From: Panagrolaimus kolymaensis
Taxonomy: Eukaryota; Nematoda; Chromadorea; Rhabditida; Panagrolaimidae
DNA length: 64,000 bases
Direction of reading: 5' to 3'
Assembly: GCA_028622995.1 (NCBI GenBank)
Contig: JAJQJQ010000005.1
Coordinates: 3,534,001-3,598,000 of the forward strand
Positions 37,901 to 53,989 of this stretch are shown in pieces. The notes under the pieces are model-generated. The model searched no databases, was not told the DNA's origin, and saw only the letters and a list, made by a program, of their open reading frames with translations. Position numbers and translations under genes: made by a program. The first letter of the stretch is position 1, and each line of letters starts with the position of its first letter.

Positions 37901-39774
37901 AAGGGTTAAAGAGACAAACAGCCAGCTGAAAAACGCAGAGGTTCATTAGAGCAGCTTCTTTAACAACAATTGGTGTCGCTGTAAGAGATCCCTCAAAAAT
38001 AAAAATCGGGTGATCATCGATTGCTGCGTCAAACACTTTGCACTTTTTAATCAAAATTTCAAAATTATTATCTGTTACCCTTTTTTGACAATTTGATTTT
38101 TAAAAAATCTTCCGGTTTGGAAATTAAATTGTAACAATGAAATATATATAAAAGTGTAAAGCAAAAATGTGTAAAAGTCGTATCGGTTTGGTTTCTCCCC
38201 AGAAGATTTGTTTTTTTTTGCGCCGCATTTTTTGTTTTTACTTTTTCTTAAAGTTTAAAAAAAATGTTGCATCCTTTTTTTTGAAACTAAAATCAAAAAG
38301 CTACGAAAAGCATGATATATTTATTTTTTGTAGCCATATTTTAAAGTTGAATCTAGCCTGCTTTTTTAAATCCATTTTCTTATTCTCTTGCTTTTGAAAA
38401 TTTTTGATTAACCCTGTCTTTTAATTTTTGCTCTCTATTTTTTTTCTTTCCACTGTCTTTGACAAAAACGTTTCAAAAAAAGAAAAAAAATAACAATGGT
38501 AATGAAAAAAATTTTAAAATCATTCGACTTTTTTGCTTTTTGATATTTATCATTCGTTCGCCTTTTTTGATGCCCCTCTTCTTTTCTCAAGTTCCATTGT
38601 TTCTCTGTATCCCACGCGCTTGCTTTATTGAAATTGACGCCGCTGTGTTACATTGTGATGATGAGGAATAAGAATAGTTTTTTTTTCGTCTTCTTTCAAC
38701 AAATGATGACTCGAATGAATTTGCTTTATCATTTTGAGTGCTCATGCACCACGAGACAATCATTATTCATTCATTCGCCAAATCTTTCTTAGATAATCAT
38801 TTTTAACTTCTTTTTTATGTGAAAAGTTTTAACTGGAAATTTTTTTGAAGCAGACATAAAAAAAAATGATAAGAGATGGAGATGGATGATGGTGATGTGG
38901 AGAATAAAAAACTAGTTAATCGTCTCCAAGAGTGTATATCTGTATATCCATCCATCTTTTGAAGAGCTGTTTTTGCATCATTTTTCTTCTTTATCCATGG
39001 TTTCTTTCCAATGGGTGCTTCAAACATATTTTCTTTTCTATCAAAAAATGTTTCAGTTTTTCCTACTTTTCTTCTTCTTTCTTTACAGTATCAATTCGAA
39101 TTTACCTGTTTTAGTTCAATTTCAATGACGTTAATGTTCAGAAAAATTTTTACGCCTACCGGAAACCACCCAAAAAATAAAAAATTTCTTCCATAGTTAA
39201 AACCCAGTTTTTTTTTCTTCTTAATTTTTTGTTCCTTGATCTTTTTCTTTCTTACTTTTCATCGTCGTGTTGTGTTAAAACGTGGCCATTAAATCATTTT
39301 GTCAAAGTTGTTAAAGTTATAAAAGCGTGTTTTTGCCGCCATCCACCGACGCTTGTTCGTTCATTTTTTCTCCTAAAAAATTGAGACTCCGCCTTTCGCA
39401 CGCGATCGAGTGCAGAAGAACTCCTCGACCCAAAAAAATAAAGTTTTTTATTATCAACTAAAAATTTTATTTTTTTCAGTTGCCCAAAATTATTTCGGCT
39501 CAAAATCGACATTCATCTTAACGCTATATTTCTTCGGTATTAATTATTTTTTTTTCTAAATTGTGAATTTCTACGATTCATAAAACCGATACACTGGCTT
39601 TGTTGAATCGATTACAATTAACTCGCCTTACTGTGCATCGATTTGTGCACGCTCATCGAACTTCTCGCCCACCTTTGATATCAAAATTTAATAAAATTAT
39701 TTTTTGGAATCCACATCGTCCATTTTCATAAACATTAAATTAAATTTATTTCAAATTCAAAAAAAAAATTAAAA
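31997..39774. other. 7.8-kb gene-poor region
   Basis: This is AT-rich intergenic DNA. ORFs in it are short and homopolymer-derived. Distinct items are a tRNA-like/SINE remnant at 33591-33676 and a slightly GC-richer island at 37375-37490 ending in a T run. The last 400 bp (39340-39774) are probably the promoter and 5' UTR of the MAPKAP kinase gene. A minus-strand stretch at 32380-32480 reads MASKKLTIPNRHVVIN but has no supporting gene structure. Confidence 0.5.
33591..33676 (+). repeat. tRNA-like sequence, probable SINE head or tRNA pseudogene
   Basis: A good Pol III A box (tggcttagtggttagcc, 33598-33614) is followed 44 bp later by a B box (ggttctattcc, 33658-33668), the spacing of a tRNA gene. 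The 7-bp acceptor arms do not pair and the T-stem pairs poorly, so a functional tRNA is unlikely. The arrangement fits a tRNA-derived SINE head. I cannot define its 3' end. Confidence 0.5.
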
Positions 39775-41506
39775 ATGAATACTGAAATGATGTTTGAAAT
39801 GGAAGGGCTTGAAACGCCTGATACTGGAGTATCAATATCAACTTTATCTTCATCATCAATAACTGAGAACCCATTCTTTATTAATATTGGTCAACGAAAT
39901 CCTACTACTGTTGTTAATCAACCAATGGATATTGAACTTAATCCAGAAACCCCAACCACGGTTCAACGAAATCTTTGCTTAAATGCAACAACATCCAATA
40001 TGGAACTCGATATTTCCGATGATGAAGAAGAACCCGAACCAATTGAACTTGAACAAAAACGAATTTGTGTTTGTGCTTCTCGAGTCATTCCTGAATCACA
40101 AGAAATTGGACTTCTTCAATCTCGAGTTCCATTTACCACAACTTTCCCTTCGCATATTACACCCATCACAGATGATTATCAAATTACTCATGAAATTGTT
40201 GGAATTGGTGAATCAGGAAAAGTTATGGCATGTTATTCAAAAAAAGATAATCAAAAATATGCTTTAAAAGTACTTCGAGATGGACCTAAATCTCGTCGAG
40301 AAGTTCAACTTCATTTTCTTACATGCAATCATGATAATATTTTATCCATTATTGATATATATGAAAATACTTTTGATAATGTTAAATGCCTTCTAGTTGT
40401 TTTGGAATATTGTGAAGGAGGAGATTTATTGTCTCGTTTTGAAAAACAAGGTAGTATACCATATACGGAAGAAAGTAAGTCCATTCGTTTTTCATTTCAA
40501 AATTTTACCTAATTTTTTTTGATTCTTTAGAAGTTGCTGCAATTATTCGCCAAATTGGTTCTGCAGTTATGTATCTTCACGATATAAATATTGCTCATCG
40601 AGATATTAAACTTGAAAATATTCTTTGTTCCACAGTGGATGATGAAAATTGCGTTTATAAACTTGGCGATTTTGGTTTTGCTAAACGACCTGAACGAAAT
40701 CATTTAATGGAATCGCCATGTTGCACTCCATTTTATGCTCCACCCGAAATCTTATCCCGTGAACGCTATGATAAAGCCTGTGACATGTGGTCACTTGGAG
40801 TTGTTATGTATATATTGCTTAGCGGATATCCACCATTTTATTCAATGAAAGGTTTACCATTTTCACCTGGAATGCAAGAACGTATTACCACTGGACTTTA
40901 TGCATTTCCACATGATGAATGGGATGATATTTCGGATTCAAGTAAGTTTTTTTAAATCACTCGCCAAAGAAATTTTTTTTGAAATCTTTCACAGCTTTTT
41001 TTATGCTTATTTTCTTCTTTATTAAATTGAAAATTATTAACAATCCCTTTTTAGCTAAGGATGAAATCCGCCATCTTCTCCTTACTGATCCAGCCCAACG
41101 AACACACATTGAGGATTTGATGGATTCACCATTTATTTCTGGTCGCACATGCCTCTCTATTCCCTCAAATAATTCTGATAGCGGTTTGAGCGAAGGTGAT
41201 TCACCTCAACCTCATTTTTTCACTTCAGAAAATCATACTCCTGATGGAGTGGATGATTTACCACCAACAATTCGAATGCCAATTTCACGTAAAACTGAAG
41301 CAAAATCAACTACATCGGCAAGAAATTTTGTAAAACCAATAGTAAAAGCTCCAAGACTTCATTCAATTCAAGAAGAAATAAATCGAGCATTAGATATGAT
41401 GAGACTTGGTGATACATCATGTTATATTAGAACACTTAATACATCTTCTGGTAATAGTTTATTAGAGCGACGACGTAGTCAATTAGATTTTAAACCCATA
41501 ACTTAA
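39775..41506 (+). CDS. MAP kinase-activated protein kinase (MK2/MK3-type)
   Basis: Three exons join in phase: 39775-40474, 40531-40941 and 41055-41506, giving 520 residues. After a 135-residue acidic N-terminus comes a Ser/Thr kinase domain: Gly loop GIGESGKV, catalytic lysine in YALKVL, HRDIKLEN, DFGFAK and CDMWSLGVVMYILLSGYPPF. The loop type, RREVQLH helix and SPGMQERI segment match the p38-activated MAPKAPK2/3 subfamily (C. elegans MAK-1/MAK-2). The activation-loop site is ESPCCTP, a Ser-Pro where mammalian MK2 has Thr-Pro, still suited to p38. Two deviations stand out: KLEN for the usual KPEN, and PPE at the APE position. The tail has ERRRSQL rather than a clear MK2 autoinhibitory helix with the nuclear-localisation KKRR cluster, so shuttling is uncertain. 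It probably acts in a stress p38 pathway. Confidence 0.87.
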
Positions 41507-42055
41507 ATTAAGTATTTTTGGATGTAAAAAAATTAAATAGAAGCCAAAAAAATCCATCATTTGTTTTGAAGATAGATAAAATTTTACTTTTTTTAGAAGA
41601 AACGGGTCTTTTTCTCTCCAAAAAACCATGACAATAAAAAACAAAAAATTTCCTTTTTGTTTTCATGCTTCTCCTTCTTTATTTTCTGTTGTGTCTCTTT
41701 AGTTTGTATTTTGTATATTTTTGTGTCTGAATAAATTAGTAAAAAAATAAAATTGATAAATATATTATGTCACATACCGTATACTTAGATCATGCATAAA
41801 GTATATGAAATTTAGAAAAAAAAAGTTTAGAAAGCATACAAAAAATTTCATCGCAATCAAAATCAAAAAATATATGAATTTGCATAATAATCTTTTTGAT
41901 TACGATTTAATTGCAAAGTGTATTTTGAAAATTCATAGCTTCTTTTTCGTCAAAATCAGTTTCATTGTTGCGTTTTTACGTGCTTACTTTCAAATTTTTG
42001 AACTTTATTTTTATCTTCTGTGATTTTTTTGGTGGATTTAATGCCTTGATCGAAA
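41507..42055. other. intergenic spacer
   Basis: This spacer holds the 3' flank of the kinase gene, with aataaa-type signals near 41729 and 41745, and the upstream region of the MGNK gene. The ORF at 41805-42023 is Phe/Lys-rich and not supported. Confidence 0.5.
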
Positions 42056-43252
42056 ATGGGAAACAAGTAAGTTAATTTTTCGGTTTAAACTTTAAAGTAT
42101 TATTTATTGTCATTTATAGGCTACAAATACCCAAACAAAGAGAAGAAAAACAAAATCGAGCTCAAATTTATCAGCAACAACCACAATCTGGAGCTGCTCC
42201 ACCAAATGTAGCTGTAACTCAACAATTTCCACAACAACAAAAGCAAATAAAAAATCAACGTCGTCGTCGGAAAGTTCGAACAAATGAAGAAGTAAGCCAT
42301 GAAAGGCTATCATCAGCTGCTCAATCATCATCAAATACATCACAACAATCAAAGCAGAAAAATCCTGAAAAAAAATCCATAGGAATTCCACAAAAAAAGA
42401 AACAAAGACCTCGACCAAAAAGTCTTGATACTGCTACTCCATCAAAGGTTGGTGTTTCTGCTTATTTTTGCACTGACACGTATGTATTTATTGAATTTAT
42501 TGATTTCTTTTTAGGCTAAAACATATCCTGGAGGTGTGAAAACTGCTTTGGATAAAACTGTTGAAGAAAAAACAGCAGATGGAAATGTCGCTGATGATAA
42601 GAATAAAATCGTTGATAAAACTGCTGAAGAAACACCTGTTGATGCTCCACGTTTGGTTAAAAGAAAGGTAATAAATATATTGATAGTATCTTCATAGTAA
42701 AATATAAAATAAACAAAATTTTAGCGTTTCAAGAATGTTGTAAAACCAAAAGAAGAAAATACTGAATTTGAAAAAATCAAAGTTAAAGCTCGTCCAGCAA
42801 CATCAAAGAAAAGAGAAGGTGCAAGTGCAAGTAAAAATATTGAAAAACTTATGATGAATAATAATAAAAATAATAATTCAACCGAGCAAGGAGAAATTTC
42901 ATTGAAATCATTGTAAGTTTTTTTGTTGTTGTTTTGTTTGTAAACTTCATCATTACCTTTAACTTTTTTAGCGAAGAAGTTACTGATCCTGAATATGAAT
43001 TAAAGAGTGCTAAATCTGGTATACAAGAAATTGCAACAGATACTACACAAGAAAATAAAACTCAGACGAATTCTGTTGATCTTACAAAAGCAAAGGAAAA
43101 AGAACAAACTACTAAAGAAGAAAAGGTGAATGGTAATAAAAGGAATGAAAATGCGTGTAAGCTTTGATAAAAATTTAAATGCTTATTTAATAATGTTTCA
43201 AAAAATTTTAGCGGATCAATTACATCCAAAACCAGATGATTCCAACATGTAA
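42056..43252 (+). CDS. charged low-complexity protein, possible N-myristoylated MGNK start, 301 residues
   Basis: Six exons join in phase: 42056-42066, 42120-42447, 42515-42667, 42725-42912, 42972-43156 and 43212-43252 (TAA at 43250-43252). Only part appears as open ORFs because the first exon is 11 bp. The protein starts MGNKLQIPKQ; a Gly-2 with Asn/Lys next is compatible with N-myristoylation. The rest is Gln-rich (about 20-60), then basic (KNQRRRRKVR, KKKQRPRPK), then Lys/Glu/Thr-rich with imperfect KT-AEE-type repetition. No signal peptide, membrane segment or known domain is visible and it is probably disordered. I do not recognise a family. Consistent splice phases at five junctions and the lack of stops over 900 bp are the evidence for a real gene. 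Confidence 0.7.
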
Positions 43253-43831
43253 CTGCTGATGATAATAAAAAATTCATAAAATAATTTTGCATTTTTTTTG
43301 CTGTAAAATAAATGTTTTTTGAATATTTGATCAATGCATATGTGTTTAATAAAATGTATTTAAAACGGATCTCCTTTCCCGTGAAATTATTTTCATTCAG
43401 TAAAAATGATGAAAAAAAAAATTCAAGAACTTCATTTCTCGTAAACTTTGTCGTCAAAACGTTGGCACTAATGAGCTTTGAAGTTTTCATTCGATCTAAG
43501 ATTCACAAAGTTTTTTTGATTGTTTTAATATAGCTCAAATTCTGGAGAAAAAAATGCAATTAAAATATCAAAAAGCCATAAAAATTTAATATGAAACACT
43601 GAAAAATCAAAAAAATAATATCAAAGAAATTGAAAACCTTTTTTCTTTTGACGCGAACACCTTCAAGCTACGGTAAATTCCAACAAAAACAACAAAACCC
43701 GCTTTTTTGGTTGCTTCTCTTATTTTTTACTTTGACTTTCCATTTCAAAAGTTTTAGTTTGTATCAAAAACTTTTTTGATTGTTTCATCATTTTTTGATG
43801 CTTTTGTTCAGTCAAATTTAATATCACCAAC
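43253..43831. other. intergenic spacer upstream of smc-3
   Basis: This AT-rich spacer has an aataaa at 43307-43312 that may end the preceding gene. The remainder is the presumed smc-3 promoter. I see no other features. Confidence 0.5.
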
Positions 43832-48038
<4,207 letters not shown>

Positions 48039-48636
48039 TGGAATCATTTTAATATTATTCATTTTTCACTTTTCTTGTTTTGTTATAATATTTTGCTTGT
48101 TTTTATTGTTTTGTAAAATAAATGTTTGTTTATTCATATTGTTTTTTTGGCTTGATTGGTTGCAGTAAGATGATTTTCTTCCAGTTGCGTTGAGAAAATA
48201 AAAATCTGAAATAATTTTTTAACATTTGCATTAACCGATTTAAGAAATTGAGAGTATTTATTAATTCCGATAATTTTTGTAAATTTTTAAAAATAACAAC
48301 TTTAATTACTTTTTCAAACTAACCATTATTAAAAGACATCATCATTTCAATTTACCGCGGATGATTATAATTTAAAACAAAAATGTTCAATTTGGATGAC
48401 GACGACGATACCAACATCAACAAAGGAAATTATTATAATAAGTGGATGGATGCTTTTATCTTTTATTATCTGCCCTTGATTATCTTCTCTCTCGCCTCAT
48501 CCATCTCACGAAAAGGAGGCAAAAACTTTTTTATTTCCATAATTTAATCGATTTTTTCACGCGCGCCATTATTTTTAATTTTCTGTGTCGCCTGGTGGAA
48601 TTTTTCTTTTACGGGTTCTTTAATTTTAATTTAGTA
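48039..48636. other. intergenic spacer
   Basis: This spacer holds the smc-3 3' flank (aataaa at 48117-48122) and the upstream region of the galactosyltransferase gene. A ttttaatttag at 48624-48634 just before the next ATG could be a spliced-leader acceptor or an intron end. Confidence 0.5.
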
Positions 48637-50212
48637 ATGTTTCATGCTTTTTTAATTTATTTTGTAATAACTTTTATTCCAAAAATAATATTAGCTCAAA
48701 ATGAGCCCGAAATTGGTCGACCTTTGCCTGAAAGAAGTGGAATCAAAGGTGGAATAGGAAATGGTAAAATTTTATGCGTTATTCATACAGCTGCTGTAAG
48801 TCATGATACTCTCGCTAAAACCGTTTATGATATTTGGGGAAAAAAGTGTGATGATGCATTATTTTTTACTGATTCACCAATAAATTGGGAAGTTCCACAT
48901 ATATATTTTCCAAGATTTACAACTCGAAAGCATTCATGGGAAAAAATTCGAAATGTTATGAGGTTAGTAATAAATAAATATCTTTGATTCAAGACATTGT
49001 TTATAAATTTTTCATTTTCAACTTGCCTTAAAAAAATTTGTAGATTTGTTTATCAAACAACTTTGGGAAAATATGATTGGTATTTGAGAGCGGATGATGA
49101 TGCATTTGTATTTGTTGATAATGCTCGGACGTTCCTTCGCCGTTATGACCCATCTCGAAATTATCTTTTTGGTTTTCGATGGGGCTTCTTTGAGGTATGT
49201 TTTTCTATTTTTTTCATTAAAAAAAGAAACCGAAGCCAAACAAAAGCAAAGACATTTATAAAAAAAAGAGCAAAAAAGAAGACGAGAGTAAATAAAAATA
49301 AGCAACAATATTATTAAATATTTGTTTTTATTACTTTTTTCATCCAAGATTTTTGATCCACAAAATTATGTATATAGTGGATAAGGTTTTTTTGCAAAGG
49401 GTTTATCCAAATATTAAAAAGTTACGAATGACATTGAAATCCATGAAAAAAAATGAATGGCTATCATTTTGTTGTTTGCAACTAAAATTGCAAACATATT
49501 TTTTTTTCAATGACGCAATCCAACAATGCCCGTTCTTTTTGCATCTTTTTGTTTGTTTCACAATTCAGAGAAAGCTTTGAATGGGAATCTCTCATAACTA
49601 ACACATATACGTTTGAACCTTTTTTCGACCAATGTTCATATCTCCTCCACCCTCTCTCATTCGCTTTTCAAATTAAAAAAAATAACAACAAAAATAAATA
49701 CAATTTTTATTTATTTTTTGTTTGCAGCCGAAAGGTTTCGCTGATGGAAGCACATATGTGATGTCATGGAAAGCTTTGCAATCCTTTGTAAATATTACCT
49801 ATGATGATAATCTTTGCCCAGAATTTCATCGAGCTGAAGAAGATCAAGAGCTTTCTCGATGTCTTGCCAAAATTGACATTACACCTTCAGATGCTCGAGA
49901 TCATGAAGGTCGAGATCGCTTTCATCAATTCCATCCAGAAGAACTTGAAGATTTTGGAAGAAAAATTTTTATGACTCGTCATAGTTATTATCAATTTTTA
50001 GGTGTAAGTTATTTTTGACTTTTGCAATGAAAGATTTTTTTGGGAAAAGTATACAAAGTATAAGGTTTATTTAAATTTAAAAACAAAAACACATCATATT
50101 ACAGTACCCCGATCACATAAGTCCAACAACTATTGGATTACATCATCTTTCACCATATGAAATGAGATTCATGGATTTTCTTGTTCATCAAGTTAAAATA
50201 AGTGATGCCTAA
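48637..50212 (+). CDS. core-1 beta-1,3-galactosyltransferase-like (T-synthase/C1GALT1 family)
   Basis: Four exons join in phase: 48637-48962, 49044-49194, 49728-50003 and 50105-50212, giving 286 residues. The N-terminus (MFHAFLIYFVITFIPKIILA) is one hydrophobic segment acting as a signal anchor or signal peptide. The catalytic region shows LCVIHTAAVSHDTLAKTVYDIWGKKCDDALFFTD, RADDDAFVF (the metal-binding DxD), a GFRWGFFE segment, EDQELSRCLAK and a HHLSPYEM end, all typical of C1GALT1, which adds Gal to GalNAc-Ser/Thr in the Golgi. The length is below the usual 360 or so: the stem is very short and the C-terminal part ends soon after the HHLSP motif. The third intron-exon boundary (exon 2 to 3, a 533-bp intron) is long for this gene. 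C. elegans has several related paralogues, so the exact acceptor is not certain. The start could be further upstream if the AG at 48634 is an intron end. Confidence 0.85.
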
Positions 50213-50332
50213 TTATATTAATTATTAATTACTCTTTTTTTTTGGGAAATAATAATAAAAACAGAAACAAATTATTTAATTATTTAACTTTGCTCTAAAA
50301 ACACTGACACATGATTTTTTTAAAGGAAGAAA

Positions 50333-50794
50333 TTAAGCAGTCCATTGTTGTTGCGCCTGCTGTGGTTGTGCTTGTTGTTGCTGTTGTTCGAAAGGATACG
50401 ATGGGGCTGCTTGAACGAGTGGTGATCGTTTTCCAAATCGAATGAATGTGGGTTTTCCATTGGATCGAAGAGCGCGATTATAAAGATTTGGATATCTTGA
50501 ATTGAGAAATTGGTAAAGTTCCTGAAAAAAAAAAAAGAAAGTTTTATTTCATCTCACAATAAATGTTTGCTGGCTTTAAGAAAAACCGTAGCCGGAAAAA
50601 TAAATTACTTAAATTTTTATCGTAGTTTTCGATGTTCCCAAATTGTTGAAGTATTTTCTTACTTCCGCGTTTTACAATTAACTCTAACTTACTTCTTGTT
50701 GAAAATCTGATTGTGCCATAGATGATGATGCGGTGAAACAAAGGATAACGAAGATGGCAACAAAAATAGAAATCAATGTGTTTGAAGAAACCAT
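50333..50794 (-). CDS. FMRFamide-like neuropeptide precursor, FLP-4-like (single FIRFamide peptide)
   Basis: Two exons on the minus strand, 50794-50693 and 50521-50333, join at a codon boundary to give 96 residues. The N-terminus is a signal peptide (VSSNTLISIFVAIFVILCF, then ASSSMA). One copy of SNGKPTFIRFGKR lies at residues 54-66: Gly-64 would supply the C-terminal amide, and KR is the convertase site. PTFIRFamide is a product of C. elegans flp-4, so this resembles flp-4. Processing at the upstream Arg (LRS) would give SNGKPTFIRFamide instead. Only one peptide is encoded, whereas flp-4 of C. elegans encodes at least two different ones. The C-terminal third is Gln-rich (QQQQQAQPQQAQQQW) and not peptide-like. 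It should act through a G-protein-coupled receptor on neurons or muscle after secretion. Confidence 0.87.
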
Positions 50795-53053
50795 TTTTTT
50801 AGAGATGAAATGAAAGTGAAGGCGGTGGCCCAAAATGAGAATGAAAAAAAAGATAGAAACTGAAAAATGTTTTATTTTATGTGGTTTTAAAACTACGTCT
50901 ATAAATCGTAATTGTCGTCGCCTCTTTTTATTTATTTCCACGTAGTATTGCACATATAATCAAACACACAAAGTTTAAGAGAAACACGAGCAGCAATAAT
51001 AACAAAAGCAATTTTATGCTTCAAATACGAGCAGCAACATCCGATGCAACAAAAAAGACGAAATAGAATGCGAATGGCAGCTTTTTAACAAGAATAATAA
51101 GAAGAAGAAAAAACTCTGAACTTCTTTCTTCAATCTCATCGTATGTTTGCTGGAGTATTTATATGTACGTGAAAGTGATTCACTTACCTTCGCCCTTTTT
51201 TTTCGTAAAAAAGTGGCATGAAAAGATTATCTCAAATGGCGTCAATTTTCTTTTTATTATTTAATCCCATTGAAAAATTCCCGAAAAATATTGTAAATGA
51301 AAAGCGCCCCACTCAAAAATAATTTTTTAATTTTATTTAAAGATCTCTTTTTTTCTTTTCAATAGCTTTATTATCATTTTTCATTATATTTACGGATAAA
51401 CACTTTTCTTTTATTCTCTTAACTTTGATTACACAAAAGGTAAAAAAATCTTTGCATTTAAAAAGTAAAAATAAAAAAGTGTTTTTCCAAGAATTGGGAA
51501 CGCCTCTCTTACTTTACTTAGCCATAAAGAAAAAAAGGGAAGAAGAAGAAGATTCCTTTGGGTCAAAAATGGAATGTTAAAAGTTTTTTAATTTCTCATA
51601 AATGTTTTCGAAAAATAAAATAAAAACAAAACTCAAATTTGTGCAACAAAAAAAGTAAAGGAAAAATAAAAACCTTACTACAAAATGAAATTTTTATCCC
51701 AAAAAAGATTAATTGCAAAATGTGTGAAAATGATGGCATTAAAAACAAACAAAAACTTCCTAATGTGCTTCAAGTAACTCAAACTATCTAGAATTTATTT
51801 TCCCATTCGTAAATTTTGCAGTAATTAAGAAAAATGAAGTACAAAGGATAAAAATAAGTAAATTAAAAAAAATGATGAAGTTTTACTAGCCAGGCGGCTT
51901 ATAGTAAAGCTAGTCTCTAAAATAAAATTTCAAATTTGTTTACAGAAACAAATCTTGGAGATGGCCTTTCCTACTAAGCACTATGTAAATGGCAAAAAAT
52001 TAAAGGTGTTAATTTTCATCCATCATCTTTTCTTTACTTCTTTTATATGTACCAAAATTTAAAGCTCTGCCACCTCCAAAGAAAACGAAGTTGTTAATTT
52101 TTTTCAAACAAAAGATTTGTTAATGCATTGCCATGGCTTTCTTTTCTTAGTAAATTGAAGGATGTTTCAACGTAAGTTTTTTGTTTCTAAACACAAAAAA
52201 CATGTCTGATTCTAAAAAGCTTTTAAAATGTTTAACGAAAATGACGTTGTTAATGTGGAATAGCCGGAAATTTCAAAGTGAAATGCAAAGAAAAAAGAAC
52301 GGATTTTCAAAAAAAAGGATGCAAGGAAAACCAACCACGGCAAACATATGAGCGAGCATCTGAAGTTAGTGAAATATTATCTCTATGAACCTTCATAAAG
52401 AAATTAAATACTATCAAGTTTTAGTTTGTTTTAAAAATCTGCAAAAAAAAAAAACTGCTTTGTTTTTGTTCCAAGAAACTTGGTAATTTTAGAAAGTGAA
52501 AACAACAAAGAGCAAAAGTCAAATGGATGAGTTACAGTGTTTTAGCTTTAATTTGTAGCCTAAAATACTCATTTTTATTTTTTGCTTGTTATTATTAAAA
52601 TAGCATAAAAATAGAGCAATGTATTATCACACTAACGGGAGAATGGCAAAAATAAAATTAAAAGAAAAATTCATCACATGTTATGAAGAAATAAAAATTG
52701 AACTTTGATTGTGAATGTCCAAAATCCCATGAGAAAAAGCTTAAATAAAAATTTAATAAAAATAATTTTGTCAACAAGAAGCTGTCATAAAATTGTCAAA
52801 ACACATTGACAAACTACAGCTTTCTTCCGTTTTAAAAATAAAGTTTCAATTGGACAAAGTTGGACAAATGTTTCAAAAATATAGCTTTTAGTTGTGTGGC
52901 GGCCAATGTCAATAATATGTTAAGTATCACGATATGAAAATATTTTGTAAAAAAAGCCTTTACACTTTATAATGAAAATGTTTTATTGTATCACAAAAAA
53001 TTACAACAAAACAACACAAAAAATTGGTAATAAATAATAGATACATTAGAGTT
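50795..53053. other. 2.3-kb intergenic region
   Basis: This AT-rich region is upstream of the FLP gene and at the 3' end of the TFIIE-beta gene. It has no convincing ORF, RNA gene or repeat. An ordinary-looking stretch around 51880-51930 is slightly GC-richer, without further structure. Confidence 0.5.
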
Positions 53054-53989
53054 TTAATTCATTTCATAAGTTTCTAAGATACCATCCATATGAGTATTTT
53101 GAATTTTTCCAGGACGTCGAACTTGCTTTCTTTTAGGTCCTAATGATCCATGAATAAGACGTTTAGGAGCTTGATCTTTGATAATACTGAGGCCATGTTT
53201 TGCAAGATATTCATCAATTTTCTTTTCATCGAGATGATCAACATTGCTGGATCTCCATAAGCTTTTGAAGTCATCATCCACAGTCATACCAACCTCGGAA
53301 TCGTTGTAAAAATAAGCTTTGTCTTTCTTTTTGTTTACCTAAAAAAATAACCTTAAAGTGGAAATGGTGAAGATATAACTTACTTGACATGGAATAATAA
53401 TACACTCAGGACCCACTTTTTCCATTTTCTCATCAGCTCTACCAAAACATTCATTTAACTCGCTCAATAAAATAGCACCTTTACCACCATCATAGTTTCG
53501 TTTCAATTGTTTTATAATATCATCATCAGTCTTCATTTTATACGGTGGCTTGAATCGAAATTTTCCATGTTCATCGAATTGCAACTTTGGATTTTCAGGA
53601 AGCTTTTCAATTAACCATTGTTCAGTTTTCTTTCCCACAGTCAATTTCATTTCTTCCAAGCATTCATTCAATGTTAAAGACCATCCTATATTCTCAAGAT
53701 GTCGCTTCTTCATAAAATCCACAATTTTAGCCATCATACCAAAGAGTGATGAATTTGCTGCACCTGTATATGGATCAACTTTGCCAGTAGTTGCATCAAA
53801 ATTTGGTAAAGATTTCATATGACGTAGTTCATCTTGAGGTTTTGGAGCTGATGGTTTTTTCTTTTGCTTTCTTTCACCAGTTGAAGCAACATTTGAAGCA
53901 CTTGCAGCAGAGAATTTTGGTGCATTGTTAATATTTCGAGCAGTTGCTTTTAAAAATTCTTCACGTTGACGAACCAAATTTTTATCCAT
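53054..53989 (-). CDS. gtf-2E2: general transcription factor TFIIE beta subunit
   Basis: Two exons on the minus strand, 53989-53384 and 53338-53054, join at a codon boundary to give 296 residues. The start is ATG 53987-53989 (MDKNLVRQREEFLK); in-frame sequence upstream is not supported. A basic N-terminus is followed by the winged-helix region (about 85-200) with NPKLQFDEHGKFRFKPPY and the GGKGAILLSELNECF stretch. The C-terminal half carries DDFKSLWRSSNVDHLDEKKIDEYLAKHGLS, the characteristic TFIIE-beta segment, and then a basic tail. TFIIE-beta joins TFIIE-alpha at RNA polymerase II promoters and recruits TFIIH in the nucleus. The length agrees with the human protein. It is transcribed divergently from the 54479 gene. 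Confidence 0.92.

Noticed and set aside
39185..39205. SL2-like sequence (gttaaaacccagttt)
   Set aside because: It has only partial resemblance to the SL2 leader, and no donor site or Sm-site structure follows.
42110..42418. Minus-strand 102-residue Val/Phe/Leu-rich ORF
   Set aside because: It is antisense to exon 2 of the MGNK gene, which has consistent splice phases.
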